64,000 bases of DNA from NCBI GenBank assembly GCA_017482005.1, contig JAFUOI010000003.1, positions 247,633 to 311,632 on the forward strand, written 5' to 3'. Below the pieces are notes generated by a model, which saw only the letters and a program-made list of their open reading frames with translations, was not told the origin of the DNA and made no database searches. The position numbers and the translations under genes are program-made. This stretch comes from Lachnospiraceae bacterium. Its GTDB lineage: Bacteria > Bacillota_A > Clostridia > Lachnospirales > Lachnospiraceae. This document shows, piece by piece, positions 36,308 to 45,443 of this stretch; positions within the stretch are counted from its first letter, which is position 1; each line of letters begins with the position of its first letter.

Positions 36308-38926
36308 TTGATTTTTGAGATGATGGATAAAGAAAGTATCCGTGAAATGCAGGATGGTTTTGCCGGTTTGGCAGATGTATTAATCTACTGCGTTGACGGA
36401 GAAAGCAAAGAACTGACAAGCATGTCGGGACATGCGCCGGATGCTGAAAAGATGATGCAGCTTATCGGCAAACAACAACTTATCAGATTGTATGACCGCA
36501 TTTGTGCATCTTCTATAGAGGATCAGATTGTAGAAGATACCGAGTATTCCAATGTGAAGATTGCAGCGGTTTCAGTGAAAGCAGAGAGCAAGCCAATTAT
36601 ATGTTGGCTTGCTTGTTGTGTTTTAGATATAGAAACTTTAAATAAAAACGGTAAATTTGCCACGGGATTTTCGAAGGTGACAACAGAAGAAAAATTCTAT
36701 CAGGCTTTGGATTTAATGCGTATGTGGATGTCCGGTCTGGTTGAATCGGCCGCAAAAAGACAGGAAGCGGAGGCCCGGAGCCGTCGGAGCCACTATTCCG
36801 AGACGGAAATGGGACAGGCTCTCAAACGCACGGAAACCATGACGAATATTGTCCAGTTGCTTGTTGGAAATGAGCCTTTTGAAGAACTTGCAAACAGAAC
36901 GCTGGAAGCGGCGTGTGAGTATCTTGGTGCGGAAGCTGCGCAGCTTATACGCATTTCCAAAGACGGACAGTATGTGGATGCAATTGCAGGCATCGGTCAG
37001 TGGGACGGTCTTATGGTCGGCGGGGAACCGGTGGAGCGTCCGCCGGTTGCGCAGAATGAAAAAAGTCTTATTGTATCCTCGGGGACGACAGTTCCGGCAG
37101 GATTGCGTGAATATATGTCGAAAAAAAGACTGTCGGCATTTATGTCCATACCGGTATTAATCCGCGGGAATGTCGCAATGTATTTATTTTTTGCCCAGAC
37201 GGCAGGTGACAGGGTATGGAAGACGGAAGAGGTAAAATTTGCAGCAGATGTAGCAAAAATTTTGCAAAGTATGCTGGAACGCCGTATTGCCCGCAATTCC
37301 ATGGCAAGTTCGTACCAATCGTTGACTGAGATTTTAAATATGGTCGGCAGCTGTGTATACGTCCGCGATATAGAAACGGAGGAGGTTCTTTTTGTAAATG
37401 ATCTTTTGAAATTTAATTTTGAGCAGGAACTGAAACAGGGAACCCTCAATGCTCTGCTTGACGAAGCGAGACCTCTCGGCGTCAGGGAAGGGTTTTATGA
37501 GTTGCATCATATGGCACGCAAGCGCTGGTACGATATGCATTATAAGTATATTGACTGGGTGGATGGCAGAAAGGTGGCTTTTTGCGCACTGTATGATATT
37601 ACGGACAAAAAATTATATCAGAGAAAGATAGAGCAGCAGGCTTATACAGATTTCCTGACAGGGCTTTATAACCGTATGTGTTGTGAACGCGATTTGGCTA
37701 TGCAGATTGAAAATGCGAAGCTGCAAAAACGGCCGGGCGGTTTGTTGTATCTGGATTTGGATGATTTCAAACATATTAATGACGGATTGGGACACCAATA
37801 CGGTGATGTTCTCTTAAAGTCGATTTCCAACAGTCTGCAGAGGATTGAAGGAATCCGCAACAGCTGTTACCGCATGGGCGGAGATGAGTTTGTCATTATT
37901 GTTCCGCCGGAGAGTTTTGAGCGTTTTGATGCCATTACGGAAGAGATTAAGGCAATCTTTGCAAAGCCTTGGTTTTTGAAAGATGCGGACTACTACTGTA
38001 CGATGAGTATGGGAATCTGCCACTTCCCTGAGAATGGTGAAGATGTACAGGACTTGATTAAAAAGGCGGATATCGCCATGTATGAGGCGAAAAAGACCGG
38101 TAAGAACCGCGTTGCGCGTTATTCGGACAGCATCAGTTCCACATCCGGTAAGCGTCTTGATATGGAAAAAAATATGCGCAATGCTTCATCGGACGGATAC
38201 AAAGAGTTTGAAGTGTACTACCAGCCGATCATAGATATCCAGAAACCGGGCACACCTTGTACCGGTGCGGAAGCGCTTGTGCGTTGGAATTCTGCCGCGT
38301 TCGGTTTTATTCCTCCGTCGGATTTTATTCCGCTGGCAGAATATCTGGGTCTGATCAATCCGATCGGAAACCATGTAATGTATCAGGCATGTAAGGCGTG
38401 CAAGTACTGGAATGATAACGGACATCCGGAATATAAAGTAAATGTAAACCTGTCTGTGGTACAGCTTTTGCAGACGGATATTGTTGATATAGTTAAAAGA
38501 ACATTGGATGAAACGGGAGTAAATCCGCGAAATCTGACCCTTGAGGTAACAGAAAGTCTTGCAATCAATGATATGGAGCGCATGAAAGAGATATTGAACA
38601 GTATCCGGGAGCTTGGGGCAAGAATAGCACTGGACGATTTCGGTACAGGGTATTCTTCACTGAATCATATCAGGGAAATACCGCTGGATGTCATTAAAGT
38701 TGACCAGAGCTTTGTGTCGGAACTTGCTGAGGATTCCTATTCCCAGTCGTTTATTAAGATGGTTGCAGAGCTTGCGGGGGCAATCGGTGTGAGTATTTGT
38801 ATCGAAGGCATTGAAACCCGGGAGCAGTATAAAGTTCTGGAAGGAATGCAGGTGCGTCTTGTGCAGGGATATTATTTTGACCGCCCGATGCCGAGAGATC
38901 GTTTTGAGGAAAAATATTTGAAGTAG
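36308..38926 (+). CDS. Multidomain c-di-GMP signalling protein (sensor-GAF-PAS-GGDEF-EAL)
   Basis: An 872-residue soluble protein. Residues 1-120 form an input domain resembling PocR-type ligand-binding folds, about 170-320 a GAF domain, and about 330-435 a PAS-like domain. The diguanylate cyclase domain has intact GGDEF at 524-528 (YRMGGDEFV); its inhibitory RxxD site is absent (GIRN at that position). The phosphodiesterase domain starts near 630 with Glu655 of EALVRW and keeps the other catalytic residues in NVNLS, EVTES, DDFGTGY, IKVDQ, EGIET and VQGYYF, so it should be active. It begins with TTG at 36308 behind AAGGCGGG; ATG codons four and five codons later lack a ribosome site. No membrane segment is present. 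Confidence 0.9.
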   Translation: MIFEMMDKESIREMQDGFAGLADVLIYCVDGESKELTSMSGHAPDAEKMMQLIGKQQLIRLYDRICASSIEDQIVEDTEYSNVKIAAVSVKAESKPIICWLACCVLDIETLNKNGKFATGFSKVTTEEKFYQALDLMRMWMSGLVESAAKRQEAEARSRRSHYSETEMGQALKRTETMTNIVQLLVGNEPFEELANRTLEAACEYLGAEAAQLIRISKDGQYVDAIAGIGQWDGLMVGGEPVERPPVAQNEKSLIVSSGTTVPAGLREYMSKKRLSAFMSIPVLIRGNVAMYLFFAQTAGDRVWKTEEVKFAADVAKILQSMLERRIARNSMASSYQSLTEILNMVGSCVYVRDIETEEVLFVNDLLKFNFEQELKQGTLNALLDEARPLGVREGFYELHHMARKRWYDMHYKYIDWVDGRKVAFCALYDITDKKLYQRKIEQQAYTDFLTGLYNRMCCERDLAMQIENAKLQKRPGGLLYLDLDDFKHINDGLGHQYGDVLLKSISNSLQRIEGIRNSCYRMGGDEFVIIVPPESFERFDAITEEIKAIFAKPWFLKDADYYCTMSMGICHFPENGEDVQDLIKKADIAMYEAKKTGKNRVARYSDSISSTSGKRLDMEKNMRNASSDGYKEFEVYYQPIIDIQKPGTPCTGAEALVRWNSAAFGFIPPSDFIPLAEYLGLINPIGNHVMYQACKACKYWNDNGHPEYKVNVNLSVVQLLQTDIVDIVKRTLDETGVNPRNLTLEVTESLAINDMERMKEILNSIRELGARIALDDFGTGYSSLNHIREIPLDVIKVDQSFVSELAEDSYSQSFIKMVAELAGAIGVSICIEGIETREQYKVLEGMQVRLVQGYYFDRPMPRDRFEEKYLK

Positions 38927-38961
38927 AATATGTACTTGTGAAGATGAAAGGGGAGACGGAA

Positions 38962-41247
38962 ATGGAAGACAGAGAATTGAGAGAAAGGCTCAGTCGGATA
39001 GAGAAACATCTGGGGATGGAACCTTATGAGACGGATGTTGCAAAAAAAGAGTCGGAAATAAGTCAAAATGCACCGGAAGGACCGGCTGTTGTACAGACAG
39101 TAAAAATAGACCGGATCGGTGAATTGCTTCTGTTTATTGAGGAAAAGAGAAGTGAAGTGAAGGAAGAAGCGTTTCTTGGCTATCTGCGTAAGATGGAGGA
39201 GGCACTTTGCCGTGAGCAGGTTAAAATCGATGACCTGGCGGCGAATCTGTATCATAACTATGATATATACATAAAACGCAATGAGAAGGTTTTGCATCCT
39301 GAAGTTGCTGTGCCACAGCCGGAAGTTGAAATTAAGCAGTCTGTAGAGAATGAGGCGTCAGAGATGATGGTTGCAGCTCCGCAGCCGGAAGTTAAAAAAG
39401 AGGAAGAGAATCTGTTCGTTCCGGAGCCGGAGTTTATGAGACCGGTTTCTCCGAAAGAAGAGCCTGCAGCGGCGGTGAAACAAAGCCCGAGACAGGAAGT
39501 TTACAACAGACCTGCAAAAAAGACCGACATGGAGTTTGGTATCGGCGCAGTTGTGCTGAGTATTGTAGGTGCTTTGTTTATTATTGCGGCCCTTATTATT
39601 TTCGGACTGAACTTTATGGATAATCTCCAGCAGGGTATTTTCTTCTATGTGCTTGCCGGTGTTGTGATTGCATTTTCAGAACTTGTACTTCGGAAACATT
39701 TGGAGCGTTTTGCACAGGCTGTAACCGGAATAGGCGTCTGCGTGCTGTATACGGCGACGATACTGAATTACCTGTATCTGCATACCATGAATTCCGTGGC
39801 GGCCCTGCTTGCAACGGTTGCGGTGTCGGTATTTGCACTTTTGCTCAGCCGCAAGAGAGAATCGGCGTCACTTCGTATGATTGGTATTCTCGGATGTTAC
39901 ATTTCCCTGATGCCTCTTGATAAATTCCAGTCACAGACAGAATTTATTATTCCGTGTGTGATCTTGTTAATTGTCAATGTGATTTATTTGATTCTTCCGG
40001 TCAGCCGGAATGACAGGGCGGTACGCAATGTGCATTCCATGGCCAATTTTGTAGCTTCTGCCTATCTGATGGGTATGGCATGGGCATCCGATCTTTCCGC
40101 TGCATGGATTTTTGTCTATCTTGCAGCGATACTTCTGATTCATTACATCATTTATTACGGTACGGAGCCGGTCGGAAGTCTGAAGGGCTTTTATATTGCA
40201 GGACAGATTTTGCTCCACGCGCTGCTTACGTTTGTCGTATGGGATGAAAAATTCTATATTGTTGCAACACTTATTATTGCCCTTGTCAACGGAGCAGGTA
40301 TCTTCCTTTACCGCGACAAGAGTATCCGCTGGGTAGGACTTCACTGTTTCGCAGGTTATTTTGTTCTTGTGTGCAGTTCCATGTCCATGGGCGAATGCCT
40401 GGTTGGTATGTCGGTGCTTTATGTTGTTTACCAGGTGCTTACCCGTATATGGAATGAAGATCTCAGAGTGGCAAACTTTATTGTATCAATTTATGCAGCC
40501 TCTCTGTTCCTTACAAACATGCAGTCGGACAGCAATATGCAGTATGTGCTCTTGGCAGTATTGGTGCTTTCTATTGTGGCAATTAAAAATGATAAAGCAT
40601 TCCATGAGATTCTTCTCATGTCGGTGCTTTGGGTGTTTGGTTTGTCCGGATTTGACGCCCTTGCGATTGCGCTCCCGCTTTCGGTTATTTTCCTTCTCGC
40701 ATGTGTGGTTCTCTTTACGCGGGTTGAGATGTACCGTAGTTCTAAGGTAAATGTTTTAGTTGTTTTTGCATGGGTTTATAATGGTATGAGCCTTTTGTCC
40801 AGTGTGATTGAAATGGCAGATCCGAACCGGATTTCCATGACGATTCTGCTTTTGGCAGAGTCGGCACTTCTTATGATGTTGTTCTCTGAGGCCAGCGGAA
40901 CGAAGCCGGAAAATATTGTGAAATGCAGAACTCATGCGCTGACCCTTTTCTTTACCTACATGGTATTGGCATATAATATAGGGCTTCCGATTGCAGTAAG
41001 TATTCTGCTTATGATGATCGCAGTTGCCTCGGTAGCGGTAGGTTTCTGGCTTAAGATTAAGAGTGTGCGTATTTACGGGCTTTGCATGTCGCTGTTTGTG
41101 TGCGGTAAGCTTTTGCTTGTGGACTTCGCGGATGCCCAGTCTGCCGACCGGGTTATCTCCTTCCTTGTGGTTGGTGTGATTGCTCTTGCGATTTCGTATT
41201 TGTACATGCGAATTGAAAGAAGTCTGGCTGAAAAAGAAAATCTTTAA
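38962..41247 (+). CDS. Large polytopic membrane protein (DUF2339-like)
   Basis: A 761-residue protein. The start 38962 is supported by GGGGAG at six-base spacing. Residues 1-90 include an amphipathic coiled-coil-like segment, 95-175 a Pro/Glu-rich spacer with a repeated QPEVE/QPEVK motif, and from about 195 onwards there are some eighteen closely packed hydrophobic helices to the end, with very short loops. This layout of soluble coiled coil followed by dense helices is typical of the DUF2339 group. No catalytic motif is apparent and no function is assigned. It lies 35 bases after the GGDEF-EAL gene, possibly on its transcript. Confidence 0.65.
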   Translation: MEDRELRERLSRIEKHLGMEPYETDVAKKESEISQNAPEGPAVVQTVKIDRIGELLLFIEEKRSEVKEEAFLGYLRKMEEALCREQVKIDDLAANLYHNYDIYIKRNEKVLHPEVAVPQPEVEIKQSVENEASEMMVAAPQPEVKKEEENLFVPEPEFMRPVSPKEEPAAAVKQSPRQEVYNRPAKKTDMEFGIGAVVLSIVGALFIIAALIIFGLNFMDNLQQGIFFYVLAGVVIAFSELVLRKHLERFAQAVTGIGVCVLYTATILNYLYLHTMNSVAALLATVAVSVFALLLSRKRESASLRMIGILGCYISLMPLDKFQSQTEFIIPCVILLIVNVIYLILPVSRNDRAVRNVHSMANFVASAYLMGMAWASDLSAAWIFVYLAAILLIHYIIYYGTEPVGSLKGFYIAGQILLHALLTFVVWDEKFYIVATLIIALVNGAGIFLYRDKSIRWVGLHCFAGYFVLVCSSMSMGECLVGMSVLYVVYQVLTRIWNEDLRVANFIVSIYAASLFLTNMQSDSNMQYVLLAVLVLSIVAIKNDKAFHEILLMSVLWVFGLSGFDALAIALPLSVIFLLACVVLFTRVEMYRSSKVNVLVVFAWVYNGMSLLSSVIEMADPNRISMTILLLAESALLMMLFSEASGTKPENIVKCRTHALTLFFTYMVLAYNIGLPIAVSILLMMIAVASVAVGFWLKIKSVRIYGLCMSLFVCGKLLLVDFADAQSADRVISFLVVGVIALAISYLYMRIERSLAEKENL

Positions 41248-41271
41248 TTCCCATGGAATCTGTGTTATGAT
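41243..41271 (+). promoter_or_regulatory. Promoter for glnS (extended -10)
   Basis: TTTAAT (41243-41248), 17 bases, TATGAT (41266-41271), with TG one base upstream of the -10, making an extended -10. The -35 overlaps the upstream stop codon. Confidence 0.55.
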
Positions 41272-41308
41272 AAAGAGTGGAAAATTAAAAGATATGAGGT
41301 TTTGAGAT

Positions 41309-43003
41309 ATGGAAAACAAAGACATGATGGAAAATACGGAAGAAAAGGAAGTTGTTTCCAGAAATTTTATTGAACAGGAAATTGACAAAGACCTTGCAGA
41401 AGGTGTTTATAATACGGTGCATACGAGATTTCCGCCGGAACCGAACGGATATCTTCACATCGGACATGCGAAGAGTATTCTTTTGAATTACGGACTTGCC
41501 AAACAGTACGGCGGTAAATTCAACATGCGATTTGATGATACAAACCCAACCAAAGAAAAGATTGAGTTTGTGGAATCTATCAAGGCAGATATTCAGTGGC
41601 TCGGTGCTGATTGGGAAGACAGACTGTTTTTTGCATCGGACTATTTCGATGAGATGTATGAGGGCGCTGTCAAGCTGATCAAAAAAGGAAAAGCTTATGT
41701 TTCCGATCTTTCGCCGGAAGAGATCCGCGAGTACAGAGGAACTCTCAAAGAGCCTGGAAAGAAAGATCCGTACAGCGACCGCAGCATTGAGGAGAATCTT
41801 GAACTTTTCGAAAATATGAAAAACGGTATGTATGAGGATGGAAGTAAGGTGCTTCGTGCAAAGATCGATATGACTTCGCCGAACATCAACATGCGCGATC
41901 CGATCATTTACCGTGTGGCGCATATGACACATCACAATACAGGTGATAAATGGTGCATCTATCCGATGTACGATTTCGCTCATCCGATTGAGGATGCGAT
42001 AGAAGGCATCACACATTCTATCTGTACATTGGAGTTTGAGGATCACAGACCTCTTTACGACTGGGTTGTAAGAGAGTTGGAGTATCCGAATCCGCCGAGA
42101 CAGATTGAGTTTGCAAAGATGTATCTGACCAATGTTGTAACAGGTAAGAGATATATTAAAAAGTTAGTGGAAGATAAGATTGTAGACGGATGGGATGACC
42201 CGCGTCTTGTATCTATCGCTGCACTTCGCAGACGTGGCTTTACACCGGAGTCCATCAAACGTTTCGTTGAACTTTGCGGTGTTTCAAAGGCCAATTCTTC
42301 CGCGGAGTATGCGATGCTTGAGTACTGTGTAAGAGAAGATCTTAAGTTGAAGAAATCACGTATGATGGCAGTTCTTGATCCAATCAAGTTAGTGATTGAT
42401 AACTATCCGGAAGGTCAGACAGAGATGCTCGAGGCAGCCAACAATATGGAGAATCCGAAACTGGGATCACATCAGGTTCCGTTTGAGAGAGAGTTATACA
42501 TTGAGCGTGAAGACTTTATGGAGGAGCCGCCGAAGAAATATTTCCGTCTCTTCCCGGGCAATGAAGTGCGCCTGATGCACGCATATTTTGTAAAATGTAC
42601 CGGATTTGAAAAGGATGAGAACGGAAATGTCACAGTAGTTCACTGCACATATGACCCGGCGACAAAAGCAGGATCCGGTTTCTCTGAGCGTAAGGTAAAA
42701 GGAACCATTCACTGGGTACCGGTTTCACAGGCAGTGAAAGCAACGGCTCGTCTGTATGAAAATCTGATTGATGAAGAAAAAGGTGTATACAACGAGGACG
42801 GAAGTCTGAACTTAAATCCGAATTCTTTGCAGGTGCTTGAGAATTGCTATATTGAGCCTGCCATCAAGGGAGCGAAGGCATTTGACAGCTTCCAGTTTGT
42901 AAGAAACGGATTTTTTGCAGTAGATTACAAAGATTCAAAAGACGATGCGCTTGTATTTAACCGCATTGTTTCACTGAAAAGTTCGTTTAAACTTCCGAAA
43001 TAA
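41309..43003 (+). CDS. glnS: Glutaminyl-tRNA synthetase
   Basis: A 564-residue class I aminoacyl-tRNA synthetase. The HIGH motif is intact in [16 protein letters not shown] near residue 45. MRFDDTNP, the [11 protein letters not shown] segment and the acceptor-binding [10 protein letters not shown] region follow. The usual MSKRK loop reads TGKRY in [15 protein letters not shown] near 285, keeping the central Lys-Arg. The anticodon-binding beta barrels (340-564) contain [13 protein letters not shown] and [11 protein letters not shown]. An own glnS means Gln-tRNA can be charged directly, although many Clostridia use GatCAB. It has its own promoter and precedes the DUF2225 gene by 69 bases. Confidence 0.95.
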   Translation: MENKDMMENTEEKEVVSRNFIEQEIDKDLAEGVYNTVHTRFPPEPNGYLHIGHAKSILLNYGLAKQYGGKFNMRFDDTNPTKEKIEFVESIKADIQWLGADWEDRLFFASDYFDEMYEGAVKLIKKGKAYVSDLSPEEIREYRGTLKEPGKKDPYSDRSIEENLELFENMKNGMYEDGSKVLRAKIDMTSPNINMRDPIIYRVAHMTHHNTGDKWCIYPMYDFAHPIEDAIEGITHSICTLEFEDHRPLYDWVVRELEYPNPPRQIEFAKMYLTNVVTGKRYIKKLVEDKIVDGWDDPRLVSIAALRRRGFTPESIKRFVELCGVSKANSSAEYAMLEYCVREDLKLKKSRMMAVLDPIKLVIDNYPEGQTEMLEAANNMENPKLGSHQVPFERELYIEREDFMEEPPKKYFRLFPGNEVRLMHAYFVKCTGFEKDENGNVTVVHCTYDPATKAGSGFSERKVKGTIHWVPVSQAVKATARLYENLIDEEKGVYNEDGSLNLNPNSLQVLENCYIEPAIKGAKAFDSFQFVRNGFFAVDYKDSKDDALVFNRIVSLKSSFKLPK

Positions 43004-43072
43004 ATGTAGCAAATAATGAAGTAACAATATAGTAATAAAGTAGTAAATGAAGTAGTAATAGGGGGAGCTGTT

Positions 43073-43915
43073 ATGGGCTTATTGTCAGGACTTGGTGCTT
43101 TGGGATTGGGAAACCTTGAAGGGGCGTCCTTATATGAAAGCGAACAGGAAAAAACAAAAGTAACGATAAAAGAAGTTCCGCAGGAAGTAAAGGAAGCGGA
43201 TATGTTGTTTGACAAAACATATACATGTCCGGTTTGTGATCAGGAGTTTAAGGCTAAGACGATTCGTGCGGGTAAGATCCGTATGCTCGGAACGGACATG
43301 GATTTGCGTCCGAAGTACGAGGGCATTGATATGATGAAGTATGAGACAATTGCATGTCCTCATTGCGGATATGCAGCACTCAGCCGCTATTTTAAATACA
43401 TGACAAGTATGCAGCTGAAACTAATCAAGACCAATATCTGTGCCAATTATCAACCGCATCCGATGGAGGGTGAGATTTATACACATGAGGAAGCTTTGGA
43501 ACGTTATAAACTGACCCTTGCCAATGCAATTGTAAAGAAGGCAAAATCAAGCGAGAAAGCCTACATCTGCTTAAAGATGGGATGGCTGATGCGCGGAATG
43601 GCGGAAGCTCTGGATACAACATCAGCGGAATACAGTGCAAAAAAAGAAGCCTATGCAAAGATGGAACGCGAATATTTGAGCAATGCGCTGGAAGGCTTTG
43701 TCAGCGCCCGTCAGACGGAAGGATTTCCGATGTGCGGCATGGACGAAAATACCGTAGACTATCTGATTGCCGTTCTTGCCATGGAATGCGAGCAGTATGA
43801 CCTTTCCCTGAAAGTACTCAGCAATGTAATCGGTTCCAAAAACGCTAATTCACGCGTGAAGGAACGCGCACTTGATGTAAAAAATATGATTCGCGAAAAG
43901 ATGAAGAAGGCGTAA
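43073..43915 (+). CDS. DUF2225 family protein with two CxxC motifs
   Basis: A 280-residue protein matching DUF2225. After a glycine-rich N terminus, a zinc-ribbon-like part has YTCPVCDQEFKAKTIRAGK (about 50-68) and ACPHCGYAA (about 100-108), the two CxxC pairs separated by some 46 residues, and the rest is helical with TPR-like spacing (for example ERYKLTLANAIVKK and MGWLMRGMAEAL). Function unknown; a structural zinc is likely. GGGGGAG precedes the ATG. The short leader contains imperfect AGTAGTAA repeats. Downstream lies a 770-base gene-free repeat array that would form its 3' untranslated region. Confidence 0.85.
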   Translation: MGLLSGLGALGLGNLEGASLYESEQEKTKVTIKEVPQEVKEADMLFDKTYTCPVCDQEFKAKTIRAGKIRMLGTDMDLRPKYEGIDMMKYETIACPHCGYAALSRYFKYMTSMQLKLIKTNICANYQPHPMEGEIYTHEEALERYKLTLANAIVKKAKSSEKAYICLKMGWLMRGMAEALDTTSAEYSAKKEAYAKMEREYLSNALEGFVSARQTEGFPMCGMDENTVDYLIAVLAMECEQYDLSLKVLSNVIGSKNANSRVKERALDVKNMIREKMKKA

Positions 43916-44178
43916 TCTACAGCGGCGATTTTGCTGAGATTGGGTACATGGCGAAAAAGTGATTTCCAAGACCCAATATCAGCGTTGTTTTGAGGGGGAA
44001 ATTTGTATTTTGGGCATCTGACGAAAAAATGATTTCCAAGACCCAATATCAACATTGGTTTGAGAGAAAAATCTGTATTTTGGGTACCTGTTGAAAAAGT
44101 GATTTCCAAGACCCAATATCGGCATTATTTTGAGAGAAAAATCTGTATTTTGGGTACCAGCATAAAAACTAGATTTTC

Positions 44179-44215
44179 AGATCCTGCAATTTGCTTAAGT
44201 TGCAGGATCTTTTTG
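44179..44215 (+). terminator. Intrinsic terminator inside repeat unit 4
   Basis: AGATCCTGCAA (44179-44189) pairs perfectly with TTGCAGGATCT (44200-44210), followed by T to 44215. It is also the first strong terminator after the DUF2225 gene. Confidence 0.85.
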
Positions 44216-44427
44216 TTGCCTTTTTTGCTATGTGCCCAAAATCACAAAAATCAAGGGGAATATTATGAAATATTGGGTCTCGGTGTGATATTTTTTCACC
44301 GGTACCCGGTTTTATTCGTTAATATAAATGAATTTACCAATGTTGGGTATATATCAAAAAAGCAATTCTTTAGATCTCGAATTTTTGTAAAACGGATGCA
44401 ATATTTTTATGTTTTGGGTACCATTGA

Positions 44428-44477
44428 AAAAAGTCCCTATACAGATCCATGAATTTTTGGATTCTGCGGGACTTTTT
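44428..44477 (+). terminator. Intrinsic terminator inside repeat unit 7
   Basis: AAAAAGTCCC (44428-44437) pairs with GGGACTTTTT (44468-44477), with an inner CAGATCCA/TGGATTCTG stem. No gene lies between this and the terminator at 44179, so a separate transcript may end here. The arms also allow termination on the minus strand. Confidence 0.75.
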
Positions 44478-44596
44478 GACTCTTTTTTCTGGTATATACC
44501 CAAATTGACATTTTTAATCAAAATTTATACAGTATTTTGGGTCTTGGTAGGATGTTTTTTTACATATACCCAAAATTAAGAGAAGCACGGGTTTAG

Positions 44597-44686
44597 CCAA
44601 GCTACATAATTCTGTCGAGCCGGACGATTCTGCCAAGCTACATAATTCTGCCAAGCTCCGTGATTCTATCAATTCACATGATCCTT
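44597..44686. repeat. 18-base tandem repeat, about five copies
   Basis: Consecutive 18-base units begin at 44597, 44615, 44633, 44651 and 44669. Units 1 and 3 are identical (CCAAGCTACATAATTCTG); the others share AGC near the start and GATTCT or ATTCTG near the end. The array ends exactly at the stop codon of the minus-strand DUF975 gene. On the minus strand one frame is open through it and reads repeating hexapeptides such as SLAELC. Confidence 0.75.
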
Positions 44687-45420
44687 TATTCTTCCGCAAC
44701 AATTTCATTCCGCATTCCCACAAGCTCCAGATAATATCCTGTCTTTGTTGCGGTAAAATACGGATAAATCCAAAGTGTGGCAATTCCGAAGGTCATGATT
44801 GATAAAAAGAAGATACCGATAAAGCTGACAAGCAGATAAAAGTAACTCCCGCGATGTCCTTTCATGAGCGATTTGCTTTCGGAAAGAAGTCTGCCTACGG
44901 AATATTCCGGGTAATCCAGAATCAGGTAAAGTGCCTGGGAGTAATCCAGACTGATCAGAGTTCCTTTGATCAGCATGAAAATCGCACTTGCTGCAATAAG
45001 CAGTGCAAAGTAGTAATTCCGTGTCATTGCTGTAAGTGCCACCGAGATAATCAGCGGTATTCCGCACAAAAATGTTTTGCCGAAGATGGCAAGGTAAACA
45101 AGAATGGCACGGTCCGCACAAGTGCGGAAACCGACCCAGATATTGCCGGCTTCGATTTTTTCTCCGCGGTATATATTTAGATATAGATGGTTCTGGCCTA
45201 CGATAAATACGGTCGAAAGTAAGACGATGATAAAGTAGGCGGCATAATAAATCAGCATTCCGCCGGTGGACTGAAGATTGATCTGAAGTTCAATCAGTGT
45301 CAGTACGCCTGAAACAATTACTTCCATCAGGACGTATGCAAGAACAGCGGTTTTATATTTGCCGAGAAGTATTTCCCTGGCGTCTGCCTTGAGGGCAGAG
45401 GAAGATTTCAACTGTTTCAT
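44686..45420 (-). CDS. DUF975 family integral membrane protein
   Basis: A 244-residue protein with about six membrane segments. The start 45420 is preceded by GGAG at six-base spacing; an upstream TTG four codons earlier is less likely. Family features are the N-terminal LKADAREILLGKYKTAVLAYV and the late LILDYPEYSVGRLLSESKSLMKGHRGSYFYLLVSFIGIFF region (cited in parts: DYPEYS, SESKSLMKGHRG, LVSFIG). DUF975 proteins are of unknown function. It is the third gene of a minus-strand group, 23 bases after the SprA-like gene. Its stop abuts the 18-base tandem repeat. Confidence 0.85.
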   Translation of the reverse strand: MKQLKSSSALKADAREILLGKYKTAVLAYVLMEVIVSGVLTLIELQINLQSTGGMLIYYAAYFIIVLLSTVFIVGQNHLYLNIYRGEKIEAGNIWVGFRTCADRAILVYLAIFGKTFLCGIPLIISVALTAMTRNYYFALLIAASAIFMLIKGTLISLDYSQALYLILDYPEYSVGRLLSESKSLMKGHRGSYFYLLVSFIGIFFLSIMTFGIATLWIYPYFTATKTGYYLELVGMRNEIVAEE

Positions 45421-45443
45421 GAGTGACTCCAATATAAGAAACC

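Larger units (their letters stand above)
43936..44606. repeat. Array of about eight stem-loop repeat units (TTGGGT...ACCCAA family)
   Basis: No gene is supported in 43916-44685. Units open with TTGGGT (once TTGGGC) at 43940, 44010, 44080, 44150, 44273, 44343, 44414 and 44537; spacings are 70, 70, 70, 123, 70, 71 and 123. The first three are near-identical (shared GTGATTTCCAAGACCCAATATC-like core with a 3' arm 31 bases after the opening). The two 123-base units at 44150 and 44414 each carry an intrinsic terminator; the following units at 44273 and 44537 share TTGGGTCTnGGT and the TTTTTT run. Stems such as ATTTTGGGT/ACCCAAAAT (44535-44575) are perfect. The spacing is not a multiple of three, arguing against coding. 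Confidence 0.8.

Noticed and set aside
43936..44186. A CRISPR array
   Set aside because: The repeats are 70-base units similar throughout, not short constant repeats separated by unique spacers, and no cas genes are near.
44060..44452. A 130-codon open frame on the plus strand within the repeat array
   Set aside because: It crosses repeat units whose 70- and 123-base spacing changes frame (70 is not divisible by 3), passes through a terminator and has no ribosome site.
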